This document shows positions 1 through 8,739 of a DNA stretch of 64,000 nucleotides, in pieces. The stretch comes from Pseudomonas frederiksbergensis (lineage in GTDB: Bacteria > Pseudomonadota > Gammaproteobacteria > Pseudomonadales > Pseudomonadaceae). The stretch is from NCBI RefSeq assembly GCF_000802155.2, contig NZ_JQGJ02000005.1, positions 372,001 through 436,000 of the forward strand. Direction: 5' to 3'. A program made the translations under genes and the position numbers. The notes beneath the pieces are model-generated. The model was given only the letters and a program-made list of their open reading frames with translations, did not search any database and was not told the DNA's origin. The number at the start of each line of letters is the position of its first letter. Position 1 is the stretch's first letter.

Positions 1-1112
1 ATCTGCACGCCATGGCCGCTGTAGCCCATGGAGTGATAAATGCCGCCGTGCTGGCCGGCCCGGGGCAAGCGATCGGAGGTCATGTCTACCAGTCCACCCC
101 AGCAATAATCGACCTTCACGTGAGCCAACTGCGGGAACATCTGCACCATCGCCGCGTGCAGGACCTTGCCGCTCTTGGCATCAGACACGCTGTCAGACAT
201 GGCAAACCGCGCACGCCCGCCAAACAGCAGGCGGTTGTCCGGCGTCAGGCGAAAGTAATTACCGATCATGCGGCTGGTCACATAGGACCGGTGTGCCGGC
301 AGCAAACTGTCGACCAGTGCCTGGGGCAGCACTTCGGTGGCGATCACGAAACTGCCCACCGGCACGATCCGCCGCCGATACCAGCCCAACCCACCCTGCT
401 GAGAGGTGCCAGTGGCCAGCAGGACCTGCGTAGCCTGGAGCGAACCCTTGGTGGTATTGATCCGATAGCCGCCAGCGCTGGCTTTCCAGTCCGTGACGGA
501 CACGCCTTGGAAGATCAACGCACCATGACGGGCTGCGGCCTCGGCCAACCCGATCCCGAAGCGCCCGACGTGCATCTGCACGCCGTTGCGCTGCAGCAAG
601 CCGCCATGGAACTGGGCCGAATTGACTTCAGCGCGAGTCTCTTGCGCCGATAGCAACTCGACTTCGGCATCGACCTCCCGCCGAATCAATTCGCAGGTGC
701 GCGCCAAACCTTCGTAATGCATGGGCTTGGCCGCCAGCTTGAGCTTGCCATTGCGCGTGAAGTCGCAGGCAATCTGCTCCTGCTCCACCAGCGAGACGAC
801 GCTCTGCACGGCGCTTTCATAGGCCTGGTAATAGGCGCGTGCTTTATCGGCGCCGAGGCTGGCACTCAGTGCCGCGTAATCCTGGGCAACGCCGGTATTG
901 CATTGGCCGCCATTGCGCCCCGACGCTTCGCCAATCACCCGCCCGCCTTCCAGCACCGCCACATTGGCGCCCTTCAAGGCCAGCGCCCGGGCCGCAGCCA
1001 GGCCCGTGAAACCACCCCCGACGATCGCCACATCGACCTGCCCGGGCAACGCACCGAGCTGGGCACCGGTAAACTGCGGTGCGGTGTCGAGCCAGTAAGA
1101 CTCACTGCCCAT
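1..1112 (-). CDS. FAD-dependent amine oxidoreductase (DadA/PuuB-like), cut by the left edge
   Basis: Reading from ATG at 1112 the frame stays open for about 370 codons and runs off the window. The N-terminal part has the dinucleotide-binding signature AIVGGGFTGLAAARAL, followed by the motif GEASGRNGGQ that is typical of glycine/D-amino-acid oxidase and gamma-glutamylputrescine oxidase relatives. Near the edge the substrate/FAD-closing motif GYSGHGVQM is visible, so only a short C terminus is missing. The start has an AAGGGG ribosome site. It lies 36 bp downstream of the dehalogenase gene on the same strand, so the two probably form one operon. The family deaminates primary or secondary amines with O2 or a quinone. 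The exact substrate cannot be read from the sequence. Confidence 0.85.
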   Translation of the reverse strand, partial: MGSESYWLDTAPQFTGAQLGALPGQVDVAIVGGGFTGLAAARALALKGANVAVLEGGRVIGEASGRNGGQCNTGVAQDYAALSASLGADKARAYYQAYESAVQSVVSLVEQEQIACDFTRNGKLKLAAKPMHYEGLARTCELIRREVDAEVELLSAQETRAEVNSAQFHGGLLQRNGVQMHVGRFGIGLAEAAARHGALIFQGVSVTDWKASAGGYRINTTKGSLQATQVLLATGTSQQGGLGWYRRRIVPVGSFVIATEVLPQALVDSLLPAHRSYVTSRMIGNYFRLTPDNRLLFGGRARFAMSDSVSDAKSGKVLHAAMVQMFPQLAHVKVDYCWGGLVDMTSDRLPRAGQHGGIYHSMGYSGHGVQ

Positions 1113-1148
1113 GTCTAACCCCTTATGCCTTGAAGAGTGCCCAGAGAC

Positions 1149-1817
1149 TCAGAGACCGACCAGACCGGCCAAACCGCCGATGTCCGGGATCTGGTGGTAG
1201 CTGTAGCCAGCGTTTCCAGGCAGTTCATGACCGCGGGCAACGAAAGCTTTGTTTTTGATTTTCATGTCGTCGGCCGGCATCAGGTCATAACGGAAGCTCG
1301 AGGACACGTGCAGGACATCCTCCGGCCCGCAGCCGAGGTTATCGAGCATGAACTCGAAGGCGGCCAGGCGCGGCTTGTAGGCTTGGGCTTGTTGAGCCGT
1401 GAAGACTTTATGGAAAGGCGCGCCGAGCTTGTCGACGTTGGACATGATCTGCTCGTCCATCGCGTTGGAGAAAATCACCAGGGGAATCTTGTCGGCGATT
1501 TTCGACAGGCCGGCCGGTACGTCGGCATGGGGACCCCAAGTTGGTACGGCATCGTAGTAGAGCTGGCCTTCGCCTTTGTACTCGACACCCCAGCGCTTGC
1601 AGACCCGGGCCAAGGCAGTCTTGAGGATTTCATCATACGGCCGCCAGTCACCCATGACCTGGTCCAGGCGATAGGCCGAGAAATCCTTGACGAACTGGTC
1701 CATCTGCTCAGCAGGGACTCGATCGGCGAACAGCTCGCGCGTCATGGTTCCCATCTGAAAGTTGGTCAACGTGCCGTAGCAGTCAAAGGTAATGAACTTG
1801 GGGCGAAGGAAGCTCAT
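1149..1817 (-). CDS. haloacid dehalogenase, type II (HAD superfamily)
   Basis: This 222-residue protein has the complete HAD core. The nucleophile loop ITFDCYGTL is near residue 10, the second motif is in VIFSNAMD near residue 115, the lysine is in AYKPR near residue 148, and the acidic tail is in VSSSFRYDLMPAD. DxYGTL and SSxxxYD are characteristic of L-2-haloacid dehalogenases, which hydrolyse the carbon-halogen bond of short 2-haloacids. Many relatives beside amine oxidases have unknown non-halogenated substrates. It is the first gene after the duplicated promoter block at 1905-2006 and is followed by the FAD oxidoreductase. Family assignment is firm; the substrate is not. Confidence 0.85.
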   Translation of the reverse strand: MSFLRPKFITFDCYGTLTNFQMGTMTRELFADRVPAEQMDQFVKDFSAYRLDQVMGDWRPYDEILKTALARVCKRWGVEYKGEGQLYYDAVPTWGPHADVPAGLSKIADKIPLVIFSNAMDEQIMSNVDKLGAPFHKVFTAQQAQAYKPRLAAFEFMLDNLGCGPEDVLHVSSSFRYDLMPADDMKIKNKAFVARGHELPGNAGYSYHQIPDIGGLAGLVGL

Positions 1818-1904
1818 GAGTGCAGTCCTGAGTGATGGTTGAGGTCATGAGGGGCAAGCAGTTGCGCCGTTTCGCAAGGCTGGGTGCAACGCTGCATCAC
1901 GGAT

Positions 1905-2006
1905 TTATTACAGCATCATGAGACCGTGCATAAACGGTTAAAAGTATAGGTCGCTTGGCACAAACCACCGTTTTTCGGGGCCTGCTCAGCAGACTGTGCG
2001 GGATGC
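1905..2006 (-). repeat. 102-bp promoter repeat, copy 1
   Basis: This block matches 3659-3760 over 102 bp without gaps, with about 12 mismatches. Read on the minus strand it contains a TATACT -10-like hexamer (1943-1948), then an imperfect inverted repeat AACCGT-N6-ACGGTC at 1922-1939, then about 105 bp of leader before the dehalogenase start. The conserved part looks like a promoter with an operator just downstream of the -10 element. Flanking sequence on both sides is unrelated between the copies, so the conservation is local. Confidence 0.75.
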
Positions 2007-2125
2007 GCCAAGCGTGGGCATTTACGCCGTTTCCAAGGGTTTTGCGGACGTTTATGGTGCGCAAAAACCAGTCGAAACGCTGCGTGCGGCAGAATCTACG
2101 CCTGCGTGACACCTGCAATAACAAG

Positions 2126-2156
2126 AACGGGCGCATCCCCGGAGGATGCGCCCGTT
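2126..2156 (-). terminator. strong hairpin terminator after the FAD oxidoreductase
   Basis: A perfect 13-bp stem, AACGGGCGCATCC against its complement at 2144-2156, closes a 5-base loop. On the minus strand it lies 31 bp after the oxidoreductase stop and is followed by a T-rich stretch (CTTGTTATTG), consistent with Rho-independent termination. Confidence 0.75.
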
Positions 2157-2187
2157 CATTGTTGGGTGGGTTGGATTTCCTGTGCCG

Positions 2188-3528
2188 TCAGAACTCCGCG
2201 ACCTTGCCCCAGGCAGAAGATTGAAAGCGGTCCGGGTGATAGGGGCGCGGATCAACCAGTGGGGTCATGTCACAGACAATGTCGGCGATCAAGTGTCCCG
2301 CACCAGGACCAATGCCGAATCCATGACCACTGAACCCCGCCGCCAGGACCAGGCCAGGGAGGCTCGCCATCTCGCCGATGCCCGGGACGCCGTCAGGCGT
2401 GCTGTCCACATAGCCTGCCCAGGCCGCGGTGACCGACGACGCCTTCAGCATCGGGATCAGGTCTACCGCGCGCTTGTAAGTCAATTCAACCGTCGAGGCG
2501 TCGGCTTTCGGATCCAGAATGCGCATGCGCTCCATCGGCGTTGGCTGGTCCAACCGCCAGCGGCCCCAACCCTCGTGCCCCGACAGGACGCCTTGCAGGC
2601 CGCCGGGTGCAAGCTTGCGCCACCTGCGCTGGAACATCGGCAGGAATTGCGGTGCGAAACGCAGCAGTTGCGGGGTCGGGTCAACGCGCCCTCTGCCACT
2701 GATGGCCAGCGTGAAGCCTCCATCAGCGCGACGGGTCATGGAGACTTCATCCGTGTGGATCGCATCCGGGATCTGTGCGGCGCTCTTGGAAACCGCCAGT
2801 ATCGTCTGGCGAATGGAAGCCTGGGGAAACCGGATGCCGTACTGACGGCAGAAAGAGGATGCCCATGCGCCCCCGGCCAGCACTGCGAGCTTGGTGCGTA
2901 TGGTGCCCTTTTCGGTGACGACAGCGGACAGGCGGCCACCCTCGGTCTCGACGCCGCGTGCGGCGCAGCCCTGGTGCACCGTGCCGCCCAGCTTGATGAT
3001 CGCCCGGGCAACCGCCGGCGCGGCACGGGATGGATCTGCCGTACCGTCGGTAGGCGAAAAGACCCCGCCTTTCCATGGCTTGCCGGTCACCCGACCACGT
3101 TCGGCGGCCTGCTGCGCCGTCAGCATGTGGGTTTTTACATTGACGGTGCGGGCAAACTCACCCCATTTTGCCCAACCAGCCAGCTCTTTTTCGTTGTTGG
3201 TCAGATAGAGCAGGCCGCACCTTCTGAAGCCGGTGTCTTCCCCAGTCTCTGCCGCGAATTGCTCCCACAGATCCAGGCTTTTGGTCGACAACGGCAACTC
3301 GCGGGCGTCTCGATTCTGCTGGCGGCACCAGCCCCAGTTTCGACTCGACTGCTCTGCCCCCACGCGCCCCTTTTCCACCAGCGCGACCTTCATGCCGCGC
3401 TTGGCCAGGTAGTAAGCCGTGAAGGTTCCGATGATGCCGCCGCCGATCACGACAACGTCAGCGTGTGTCGGAAGTTCAGAATTCGTCTCTACGGAAATTA
3501 ACGGTGCTGGCATTTTAGGGATGTCCAT
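2188..3528 (-). CDS. FAD-dependent oxidoreductase (DAO family), second copy
   Basis: From ATG 3528 this gives 446 residues; ATG 3513 is an alternative and neither has a strong ribosome site. The frame stays open further upstream into the promoter repeat, so longer starts are unlikely to be real. The Rossmann motif VVVIGGGIIGTFTAYYLA is near residue 25, then EQSSRNWGWCRQQ, a motif of DAO-fold enzymes acting on D-amino or N-substituted amino acids. The C-terminal FAD loop is GFSGHGFGIGPGAG. It is only distantly related to the oxidoreductase at 1-1112. It is controlled by promoter repeat copy 2 and faces away from an aldehyde dehydrogenase that could take the aldehyde product of amine oxidation. 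Confidence 0.82.
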   Translation of the reverse strand: MDIPKMPAPLISVETNSELPTHADVVVIGGGIIGTFTAYYLAKRGMKVALVEKGRVGAEQSSRNWGWCRQQNRDARELPLSTKSLDLWEQFAAETGEDTGFRRCGLLYLTNNEKELAGWAKWGEFARTVNVKTHMLTAQQAAERGRVTGKPWKGGVFSPTDGTADPSRAAPAVARAIIKLGGTVHQGCAARGVETEGGRLSAVVTEKGTIRTKLAVLAGGAWASSFCRQYGIRFPQASIRQTILAVSKSAAQIPDAIHTDEVSMTRRADGGFTLAISGRGRVDPTPQLLRFAPQFLPMFQRRWRKLAPGGLQGVLSGHEGWGRWRLDQPTPMERMRILDPKADASTVELTYKRAVDLIPMLKASSVTAAWAGYVDSTPDGVPGIGEMASLPGLVLAAGFSGHGFGIGPGAGHLIADIVCDMTPLVDPRPYHPDRFQSSAWGKVAEF

Positions 3529-3658
3529 TGAGGGCCGCGGGCGTTTAGAAAGCGTCTTGTTCAGCCAGTCGCAGGTGCATTGGCCTACACCGAGGATTGC
3601 GACCAGGGCAAGCCGCTGCTCCGTTCTGGAAGCATCAGTGCCGTGCTGAATCTTGGTG

Positions 3659-3760
3659 TTATTACAACACCAAGAAACCGTGCATAAACGGTTAAAAGTA
3701 TAGGTCGGCTGATACAAACCACCGTTTTTCGGGATGTGTTCAGCAGACTGTGCGGGATGC
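3659..3760 (-). repeat. 102-bp promoter repeat, copy 2
   Basis: Second copy of the block at 1905-2006, same orientation. Here the inverted repeat is perfect: AACCGT-GCATAA-ACGGTT at 3676-3693. The TATACT-like -10 (minus strand) is at 3697-3702. The operator ends about 148 bp before the chosen start of the FAD oxidoreductase. Conservation of both -10 and palindrome in two places argues for one regulator controlling both genes. Confidence 0.75.
3676..3693. promoter_or_regulatory. operator candidate AACCGT-N6-ACGGTT
   Basis: A perfect 6+6 inverted repeat just downstream of a TATACT -10 element on the minus strand. A near-identical element (one base changed) occurs at 1922-1939. The position fits a repressor site. 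No gene for its regulator is identifiable in this region. Confidence 0.6.
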
Positions 3761-3888
3761 TTCGGTACCTGGTGCGAGAGACGCAGTTTTGTGTGTATCC
3801 GATATTTGGGTGACGGCGCCTGCTCGCGATGACGCCGGAAAACCCAACATTCATGTGAAGCATTGGCACGCAGCGAGTGAATGCCAAG

Positions 3889-3984
3889 TTAGTCCGGCAG
3901 ATACGGCAGATTCTCCTTTGCGCCCTTGAAGAACGGCATATTTTCTCTGGGCTGCTTTGTTAGCTTATTGAGCAGACTCGACAT
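3889..3984 (-). CDS. possible 31-residue ORF in the divergent promoter region
   Basis: The frame runs from ATG 3984 to TAA 3889 and would encode a basic, proline-containing peptide ending in KENLPYLPD. It overlaps the region just upstream of the aldehyde dehydrogenase on the opposite strand. The sequence is not compositionally simple and could be a small protein or the C-terminal scrap of a lost gene. I do not recognise it and there is no clear ribosome site. Confidence 0.25.
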   Translation of the reverse strand: MSSLLNKLTKQPRENMPFFKGAKENLPYLPD

Positions 3985-4006
3985 GCTGCTCTAAAGGACC
4001 ACCTGG

Positions 4007-5485
4007 ATGACTACCCAATCTTCGAATCGCTACAGCGTTGATCTGCAAACCGCCCATCTGTTCTACATCAATGGCGGTTGGTCTGCGCCGGTCAGCCCGG
4101 CCAGTTTGCCGGTTGTCAATCCGGCAACGGAGGAAGTCGTTGCACAGGTCGCCAGCGGGTCTGCTGAGGATGTCGATCAGGCGGTCGCGGCGGCGCGTGC
4201 CGCGTTTGCCGATTGGTCTGCCACTTCTACAGCGCAGCGTGCGCGGGTGCTGGGCAAGATCCATGAGCTGATCCTTGAACGGAAAGAAGCGTTTGCCCAG
4301 GCGATTTCCGTGGAAATGGGCGCAGCCATCGGTTCTGCACGGGCGATGCAAGTGCCCCTGGCGGCCGAACACGTTCGGGTCGCCCGCGACCTGCTGTCCA
4401 CTTACCGTTTCCAGACAGTCGAGAACGGGACCGCGATCCAACGTGAACCTATCGGCGTCTGCGGCCTCATCACTCCCTGGAACTGGCCGCTTTATCAGAT
4501 CACTGCAAAAGTCGCCGCGGCGCTGGCAGCCGGCTGCACGGTGGTCCTTAAGCCCAGTGAGTTGTCGCCCCTTAGCGCCCTTCTGTTTGCGCAAGTGGTC
4601 CATGACGCGGGCCTTCCACCTGGCGTCTTCAACCTCGTGAACGGCAGCGGTCATGTGGTTGGCGCGGCGATGGCCGCACATTCTGATGTCGACATGATTT
4701 CGATAACCGGCTCAAACCGCGCAGGCGCACTGGTGGCACAGGCGGCCGCCCCGACGGCGAAGCGGATCGGGCAGGAACTGGGCGGCAAATCCCCGAACAT
4801 TCTGCTGCCCGATGCCGACTTTGAAAAAGCCGTCCCACTGGGCGTCATGGCGGCGTTTCGCAATGTCGGGCAATCGTGCAGCGCCCCCACTCGAATGATC
4901 GTGCCCAAGGCCCGGCTGGCGGAGGTCGAAGCGCTGGCGGCCGCCACCGCCAACGCAATCATCGTTGGCGATCCGCAATCACCGGAAACGGTACTCGGCC
5001 CTATCGCCAATGAGGCCCAGTTCAATCGCGTGCAAGCCATGATCGAGGCCGGCCTGCGTGAGGGGGCCAAACTGCTGTGCGGCGGACTGGGACGCGTGCC
5101 GGGTTTTGATAAGGGCTTCTACACCCGTCCGACGATTTTTTCCGAAGTGGATAACGCCATGCGGATCGCCCAGGAAGAAATTTTCGGACCGGTGCTGTGT
5201 ATCATCGCCTACGCAACCATCGATGAGGCGGTCGCTATCGCGAACGATACGATCTATGGCCTCGGCGCTCATGTTCAATCACAGGACCTTGATCTGGCGC
5301 GCACCGTGGCTTCTCGTATCCGCGCAGGGCAAGTGCTCCTGAACTACCCAGCGTGGAATCCCATGGCACCCTTCGGTGGCTACAAGCACTCGGGTAATGG
5401 CCGTGAGTACGGCGTCTTCGGCCTCGAGGAATATTTGGAGACCAAGGCGATCGTTGGGTTTGGCGCACCTGACCTAGATCGATAG
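4007..5485 (+). CDS. NAD(P)-dependent aldehyde dehydrogenase
   Basis: This is a full-length 492-residue ALDH. The general-base glutamate is Glu257 in QELGGKSPN and the catalytic cysteine is Cys291 in NVGQSCSAPTR. The cofactor-binding segment ITPWNWPLYQITAK is present and the C terminus closes with APFGGYKHSGNGREYG. It oxidises an aldehyde to the acid. Its position, divergent from an amine oxidoreductase with another nearby, suggests it acts on the amino-aldehyde or aldehyde released by amine oxidation. That link is inferred from context. Its 3' end coincides with the boundary of a tRNA-synthetase remnant. Confidence 0.9.
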   Translation: MTTQSSNRYSVDLQTAHLFYINGGWSAPVSPASLPVVNPATEEVVAQVASGSAEDVDQAVAAARAAFADWSATSTAQRARVLGKIHELILERKEAFAQAISVEMGAAIGSARAMQVPLAAEHVRVARDLLSTYRFQTVENGTAIQREPIGVCGLITPWNWPLYQITAKVAAALAAGCTVVLKPSELSPLSALLFAQVVHDAGLPPGVFNLVNGSGHVVGAAMAAHSDVDMISITGSNRAGALVAQAAAPTAKRIGQELGGKSPNILLPDADFEKAVPLGVMAAFRNVGQSCSAPTRMIVPKARLAEVEALAAATANAIIVGDPQSPETVLGPIANEAQFNRVQAMIEAGLREGAKLLCGGLGRVPGFDKGFYTRPTIFSEVDNAMRIAQEEIFGPVLCIIAYATIDEAVAIANDTIYGLGAHVQSQDLDLARTVASRIRAGQVLLNYPAWNPMAPFGGYKHSGNGREYGVFGLEEYLETKAIVGFGAPDLDR

Positions 5486-5486
5486 A

Positions 5487-5790
5487 TTGATAAAGGGCTC
5501 GCCGGCCAGCACGGCGACTTGCTGCGGGGCCAGCCACAGCGGGAACAGGCTGCTGTACTGCTCAATCAGGATCCCGGTATCAGCTCGGCCTTGTAGTGTT
5601 CGCCTTGGGCTTCGAAATGGATGATGGCAGCGTCGCGCGACAGTTCGCGGCGGCTGACCGGTGGACCGGCGCTGGCCAGTTCCTGCATGCGGGCCTGAAT
5701 GTCTATCTGCTTTGGAATCGCGAACAAAAGATGACGCGCGCCGAGTCGGTCTTTCTGGAGCGTTTCGAGCAGATGCTTATGACGACGGAC
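5487..5790 (-). pseudogene. internally deleted threonyl-tRNA synthetase (thrS) remnant
   Basis: Two minus-strand pieces resemble threonyl-tRNA synthetase. One, up to about 5770, reads IQARMQELASAGPPVSRREL and then EAQGEHYKAELI, matching the segment at the start of the editing domain (RMxEL...SRDxAI..F...GExYK). The second, in another frame at about 5505-5577, reads GILIEQYSSLFPLWLAPQQV, matching the junction between catalytic core and anticodon domain (IG.LIEHYAGAFP.WLAP.Q). The roughly 400 residues that normally separate them are missing, and the frames are shifted at about 5570. No intact ORF remains. The comparison uses remembered family sequence, not a search. Confidence 0.7.
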
Positions 5791-5838
5791 GTGGCGGGAA
5801 GGTTTTAGGGCCTTCATCCAGCGCAAAAAGTCTAACGT

Positions 5839-6339
5839 TCAATCCTTGCTCAATTTGGGTATGGCAATACGGCTACCTGCTTTGATTTCGCGCAAAGCCA
5901 GACTTGACTGAATAGACGCGATACCGACCTGGCGCCTCAGCACCTGCTCGATAAAGTCGCTATAGCTATCAAGATCCTCTGCCAGCACTTGAAGCACATA
6001 GTCGGCGTCGCCGGTGATCTTGTGGCAGGCCAATACCTGTGGCAATTGCGCAATCACTGCCTCGAAGGCGTCCGGAGCGTGATCGGCATGGGTAGAAAAG
6101 CGAATGTGCACGAATGCCATGATATCCAGCCCCAGCATTCTTCGATCAAGTGTCGCCTGATAACCCTTGATCACCCCCGCCTCTTCCATTCTCTTGCGCC
6201 TTCGCCAGCAAGGCGTGAGGCTCAACGAAAGCCGCTCACTGAGTTCGGCGTTGGAAATGCTCGCATCGTCCTGCAATAACTCAAGAATGGCCAGATCGGT
6301 CTCGTCGAGACTGATACGTCTGGATATATTTTTCTTCAT
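5839..6339 (-). CDS. Lrp/AsnC-family transcriptional regulator
   Basis: The 166-residue protein has the standard layout: an N-terminal helix-turn-helix (LDETDLAILELLQDDASISN, then ELSERLSLSLTPCWRRRKRM) and a C-terminal RAM ligand-binding domain including ITGDADYVLQVLAEDLDSY. The start has AGGAA upstream. It is divergent from the deacetylase gene at 6459, with about 120 bp between them, the usual position for a regulator of the neighbouring amino-acid or polyamine operon. Binding of an amino acid effector is known for the family. The actual ligand is not visible. Confidence 0.88.
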   Translation of the reverse strand: MKKNISRRISLDETDLAILELLQDDASISNAELSERLSLSLTPCWRRRKRMEEAGVIKGYQATLDRRMLGLDIMAFVHIRFSTHADHAPDAFEAVIAQLPQVLACHKITGDADYVLQVLAEDLDSYSDFIEQVLRRQVGIASIQSSLALREIKAGSRIAIPKLSKD

Positions 6340-6458
6340 TTCGCCATTCCTGAGTTAAATCGTCCGATAAATATAGAGATACACGCAAACAAAGCAAAGA
6401 AATCGCGTCCTGACCAGAACAGAATATTTGCACTGGCTCACATTAACGGATGCGCAGA

Positions 6459-7493
6459 ATGTTTACAGTTTTCAGTGATTCCCACCGTCTGCACCATGGC
6501 ACCGAGTTGAAGGATGGCGTGCTCAAGCCGTCATTCGAGCAGCCCAGTCGGGCCGACACCGTTCACAACCGCGTCAAGCAAGTAGGCCTTGGCCAGATAG
6601 TCGAACCGCGCGTGTTTGACCGCTCGTGCTATGTCAATGCGCACAGCGAGCGCTACGTGAGCTTCCTGGAAAGCGCCTGGTCAGAATGGTGCGCAACAGG
6701 ACGCACTCATGATGCTTTGCCACTGGTATGGCCTGTACGCGATTTGGCCAACGAACAGGTGCCAACGTTTATTGACGGCAAACTCGGCTTCTATGCAATG
6801 GATGCCGGTTCACCCATCACCGCCACCACCTGGCAGGCGGTCAAGACCAGTGCCGATATCGCCCTGACAGGCCTGGCACTTATCGATGAAGGCCACGACA
6901 GTGCCTTTGCCCTTTGCCGTCCGCCGGGCCATCACGCGGCGCGGGAATACATGGGCGGTTACTGCTATCTCAACAATGCGGCCATTGCCGCACAGCAGGC
7001 GATCACCCAGGGCGCCAAACGTGTCGCGGTACTCGACGTCGATTTTCATCACGGCAACGGCACCCAGAACATTTTTTACCAGCGCAATGACGTCATGTTC
7101 GTCTCGCTGCACGGCGAGCCGGCCGTGTCCTATCCCTACTATTCGGGGTTCAGCGGTGAAGTCGGCGCCGGCCATGGCGAAGGGTTCAACCTCAACTACC
7201 CGTTACCGAAAAACACCGCGTGGGAAACCTACCGCGACGCCCTGCTTCATGCCTGCAGGAAACTTCAGCAATTCGCGCCAGAAGTATTAGTGATCTCACT
7301 GGGCGTCGACACGTTCAAGGACGACCCGATCAGCCACTTCCTGCTGGAAAGCGAGGATTTCATCGGGATCGGCGAGCTGATAGCGAGTGTTGGCTGCCCC
7401 ACCCTCTTCGTGATGGAAGGCGGCTACATGGTTGATGAAATCGGAATCAATGCGGTGAACGTACTGCATGGCTTCGAAAGCAAACGCGCCTGA
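6459..7493 (+). CDS. acetylpolyamine amidohydrolase / histone-deacetylase-family protein
   Basis: About 344 residues (347 if an in-frame ATG at 6450 is used). The Zn-dependent deacetylase fold is clear: CRPPGHHAA carries the paired catalytic histidines, VAVLDVDFHHGNGTQNIFY the metal-binding Asp and His, SLGVDTFKDDP the second metal aspartate, and MEGGY the transition-state tyrosine. The N terminus MFTVFSDSHRLHHG matches bacterial acetylpolyamine amidohydrolases, which remove the acetyl group from N-acetylputrescine or N-acetylcadaverine so the diamine can be catabolised. Neighbours (Lrp regulator, ornithine-cyclodeaminase-type gene, amino-acid permease) fit amine or amino-acid catabolism. Confidence 0.85.
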   Translation: MFTVFSDSHRLHHGTELKDGVLKPSFEQPSRADTVHNRVKQVGLGQIVEPRVFDRSCYVNAHSERYVSFLESAWSEWCATGRTHDALPLVWPVRDLANEQVPTFIDGKLGFYAMDAGSPITATTWQAVKTSADIALTGLALIDEGHDSAFALCRPPGHHAAREYMGGYCYLNNAAIAAQQAITQGAKRVAVLDVDFHHGNGTQNIFYQRNDVMFVSLHGEPAVSYPYYSGFSGEVGAGHGEGFNLNYPLPKNTAWETYRDALLHACRKLQQFAPEVLVISLGVDTFKDDPISHFLLESEDFIGIGELIASVGCPTLFVMEGGYMVDEIGINAVNVLHGFESKRA

Positions 7494-7541
7494 ACACCTC
7501 AGCTCTATAACGTTTAACTGGATGGATTGGAGAATAAAAAA

Positions 7542-8593
7542 ATGACGCTCTTCCTAGATGTCGATGATGCCGCACGCCTGTTCGCCAAGGTCGGCATCCG
7601 CCGGGCAATCCGTGAGATGGCCACCTACATCGAAGCAGACTATTTACGCTGGGCGCAGTTTGACAAGTCGCCGCGCACGGCAAATCACTCCCCGGACGGT
7701 GTGATCGAGTTGATGCCGACCGATGATGGCGAGCAGTATTCCTTCAAGTACGTGAACGGCCATCCGGACAATGGTCAGCAGAACCTGCTGACGGTGATGG
7801 CATTCGGTCTGCTGGCCGATGTCCACAGTGGCTATCCAACTTTGCTTAGCGAGCTGACACTGACCACCGCCGTTCGCACAGCGGCAACCTCGGCATTGGT
7901 TGCGCGTGCGCTTGCCCGTCCAGGGGCCACCTCGATGGCTCTGATTGGCAACGGCGCTCAGAGCGAGTTTCAGGCGCTTGCCTTCCATAAATGCTGGGCA
8001 TCAACGAAATCCGCATCTTCGATATCGATCGCGATGCCTCGCTCAAGCTGCTGCGCAACCTGGCGGCTTTCCCGACTATAAAGGTGATTCACGCCAACTC
8101 CGTACACGAAGCGGTCAAGGGTGCGCACATTGTCACCACCGTTACGGCCGACAAGGCCTACGCAACGATCCTGACGCCCGAGATGATCGAGCCCGGCATG
8201 CATATCAATGCCGTCGGCGGCGACTGTCCGGGCAAGACCGAACTACACGCCGACATCCTGCGCAACGCCCGGGTCATCGTGGAGTTTGAACCACAAACAC
8301 GGATTGAAGGTGACATCCAGCAACTGGAGGCTGATTCGCCCGTCGTCGAGTTTTTCCGGATTGTGCAAGGCGACGTCCAGGGACGCGAGAGCGATGAACA
8401 GGTGACGGTGTTCGATTCCGTGGGCTTTGCCCTGGAGGATTTCTCGTCGCTTCGCTACCTGCAGGCGATGGCGCAAGAACACCAGGTCGGCCGGCACATC
8501 CACCTGGTGCCAACGCCTGAAAATATAAAAAACCTGTTCCAGATGCTTGATCAGCAACCGACCAAAGCCGCCCATCTGCGCACGGCCAGTTGA
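7542..8593 (+). pseudogene. ornithine cyclodeaminase, frameshifted
   Basis: ATG 7542 has a GGAG site and opens a reading frame with the OCD/mu-crystallin N-terminal half (LRWAQFDKSPRTANHS, RTAATSALVARALARPG, MALIGNGAQSEFQALAFHK). At about 7989 the frame is lost, and the rest continues one frame over from MLGINEIRIFDIDRDASLKL to the stop at 8593, including the NAD-side stretch THINAVGGD-like MHINAVGGDCPGKTELH. Restoring one A in the run at 7989-7991 would join the halves into a protein of about 350 residues, the family length. Either a real inactivating one-base deletion or a sequencing error. The family converts ornithine to proline with loss of ammonia. Confidence 0.8.
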
Positions 8594-8739
8594 CCTCGCG
8601 GTGACGCCCCAAGGCATATGCAGCGGGCCGTCACTGTCCAAATAAAACAACACCGTGACCCGCCATTGCATCCCGACAATGGCGCTGGACAACCACTTTT
8701 CTGCCAAAACTCAAAAACATAAGATCAAGAGGTTTTGAA

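Larger units (their letters stand above)
1818..2187. other. 370-bp intergenic region
   Basis: No convincing gene is present. It holds the leader of the dehalogenase gene, promoter repeat copy 1 and, at its right end, the terminator of the upstream FAD oxidoreductase. The short open frames here are translations of the repeat itself. Confidence 0.7.
3529..4006. other. 478-bp divergent intergenic region
   Basis: Between the divergent FAD oxidoreductase and aldehyde dehydrogenase. It holds promoter repeat copy 2 (3659-3760) and the doubtful small ORF at 3889-3984. Stretch 3760-3888 shows nothing recognisable. Confidence 0.6.

Noticed and set aside
2146..3501. Long plus-strand open frame (about 450 codons) antisense to the FAD oxidoreductase
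   Set aside because: The minus strand has clear FAD-binding motifs; the plus frame has arginine/histidine-rich composition typical of antisense to GC-rich coding DNA.
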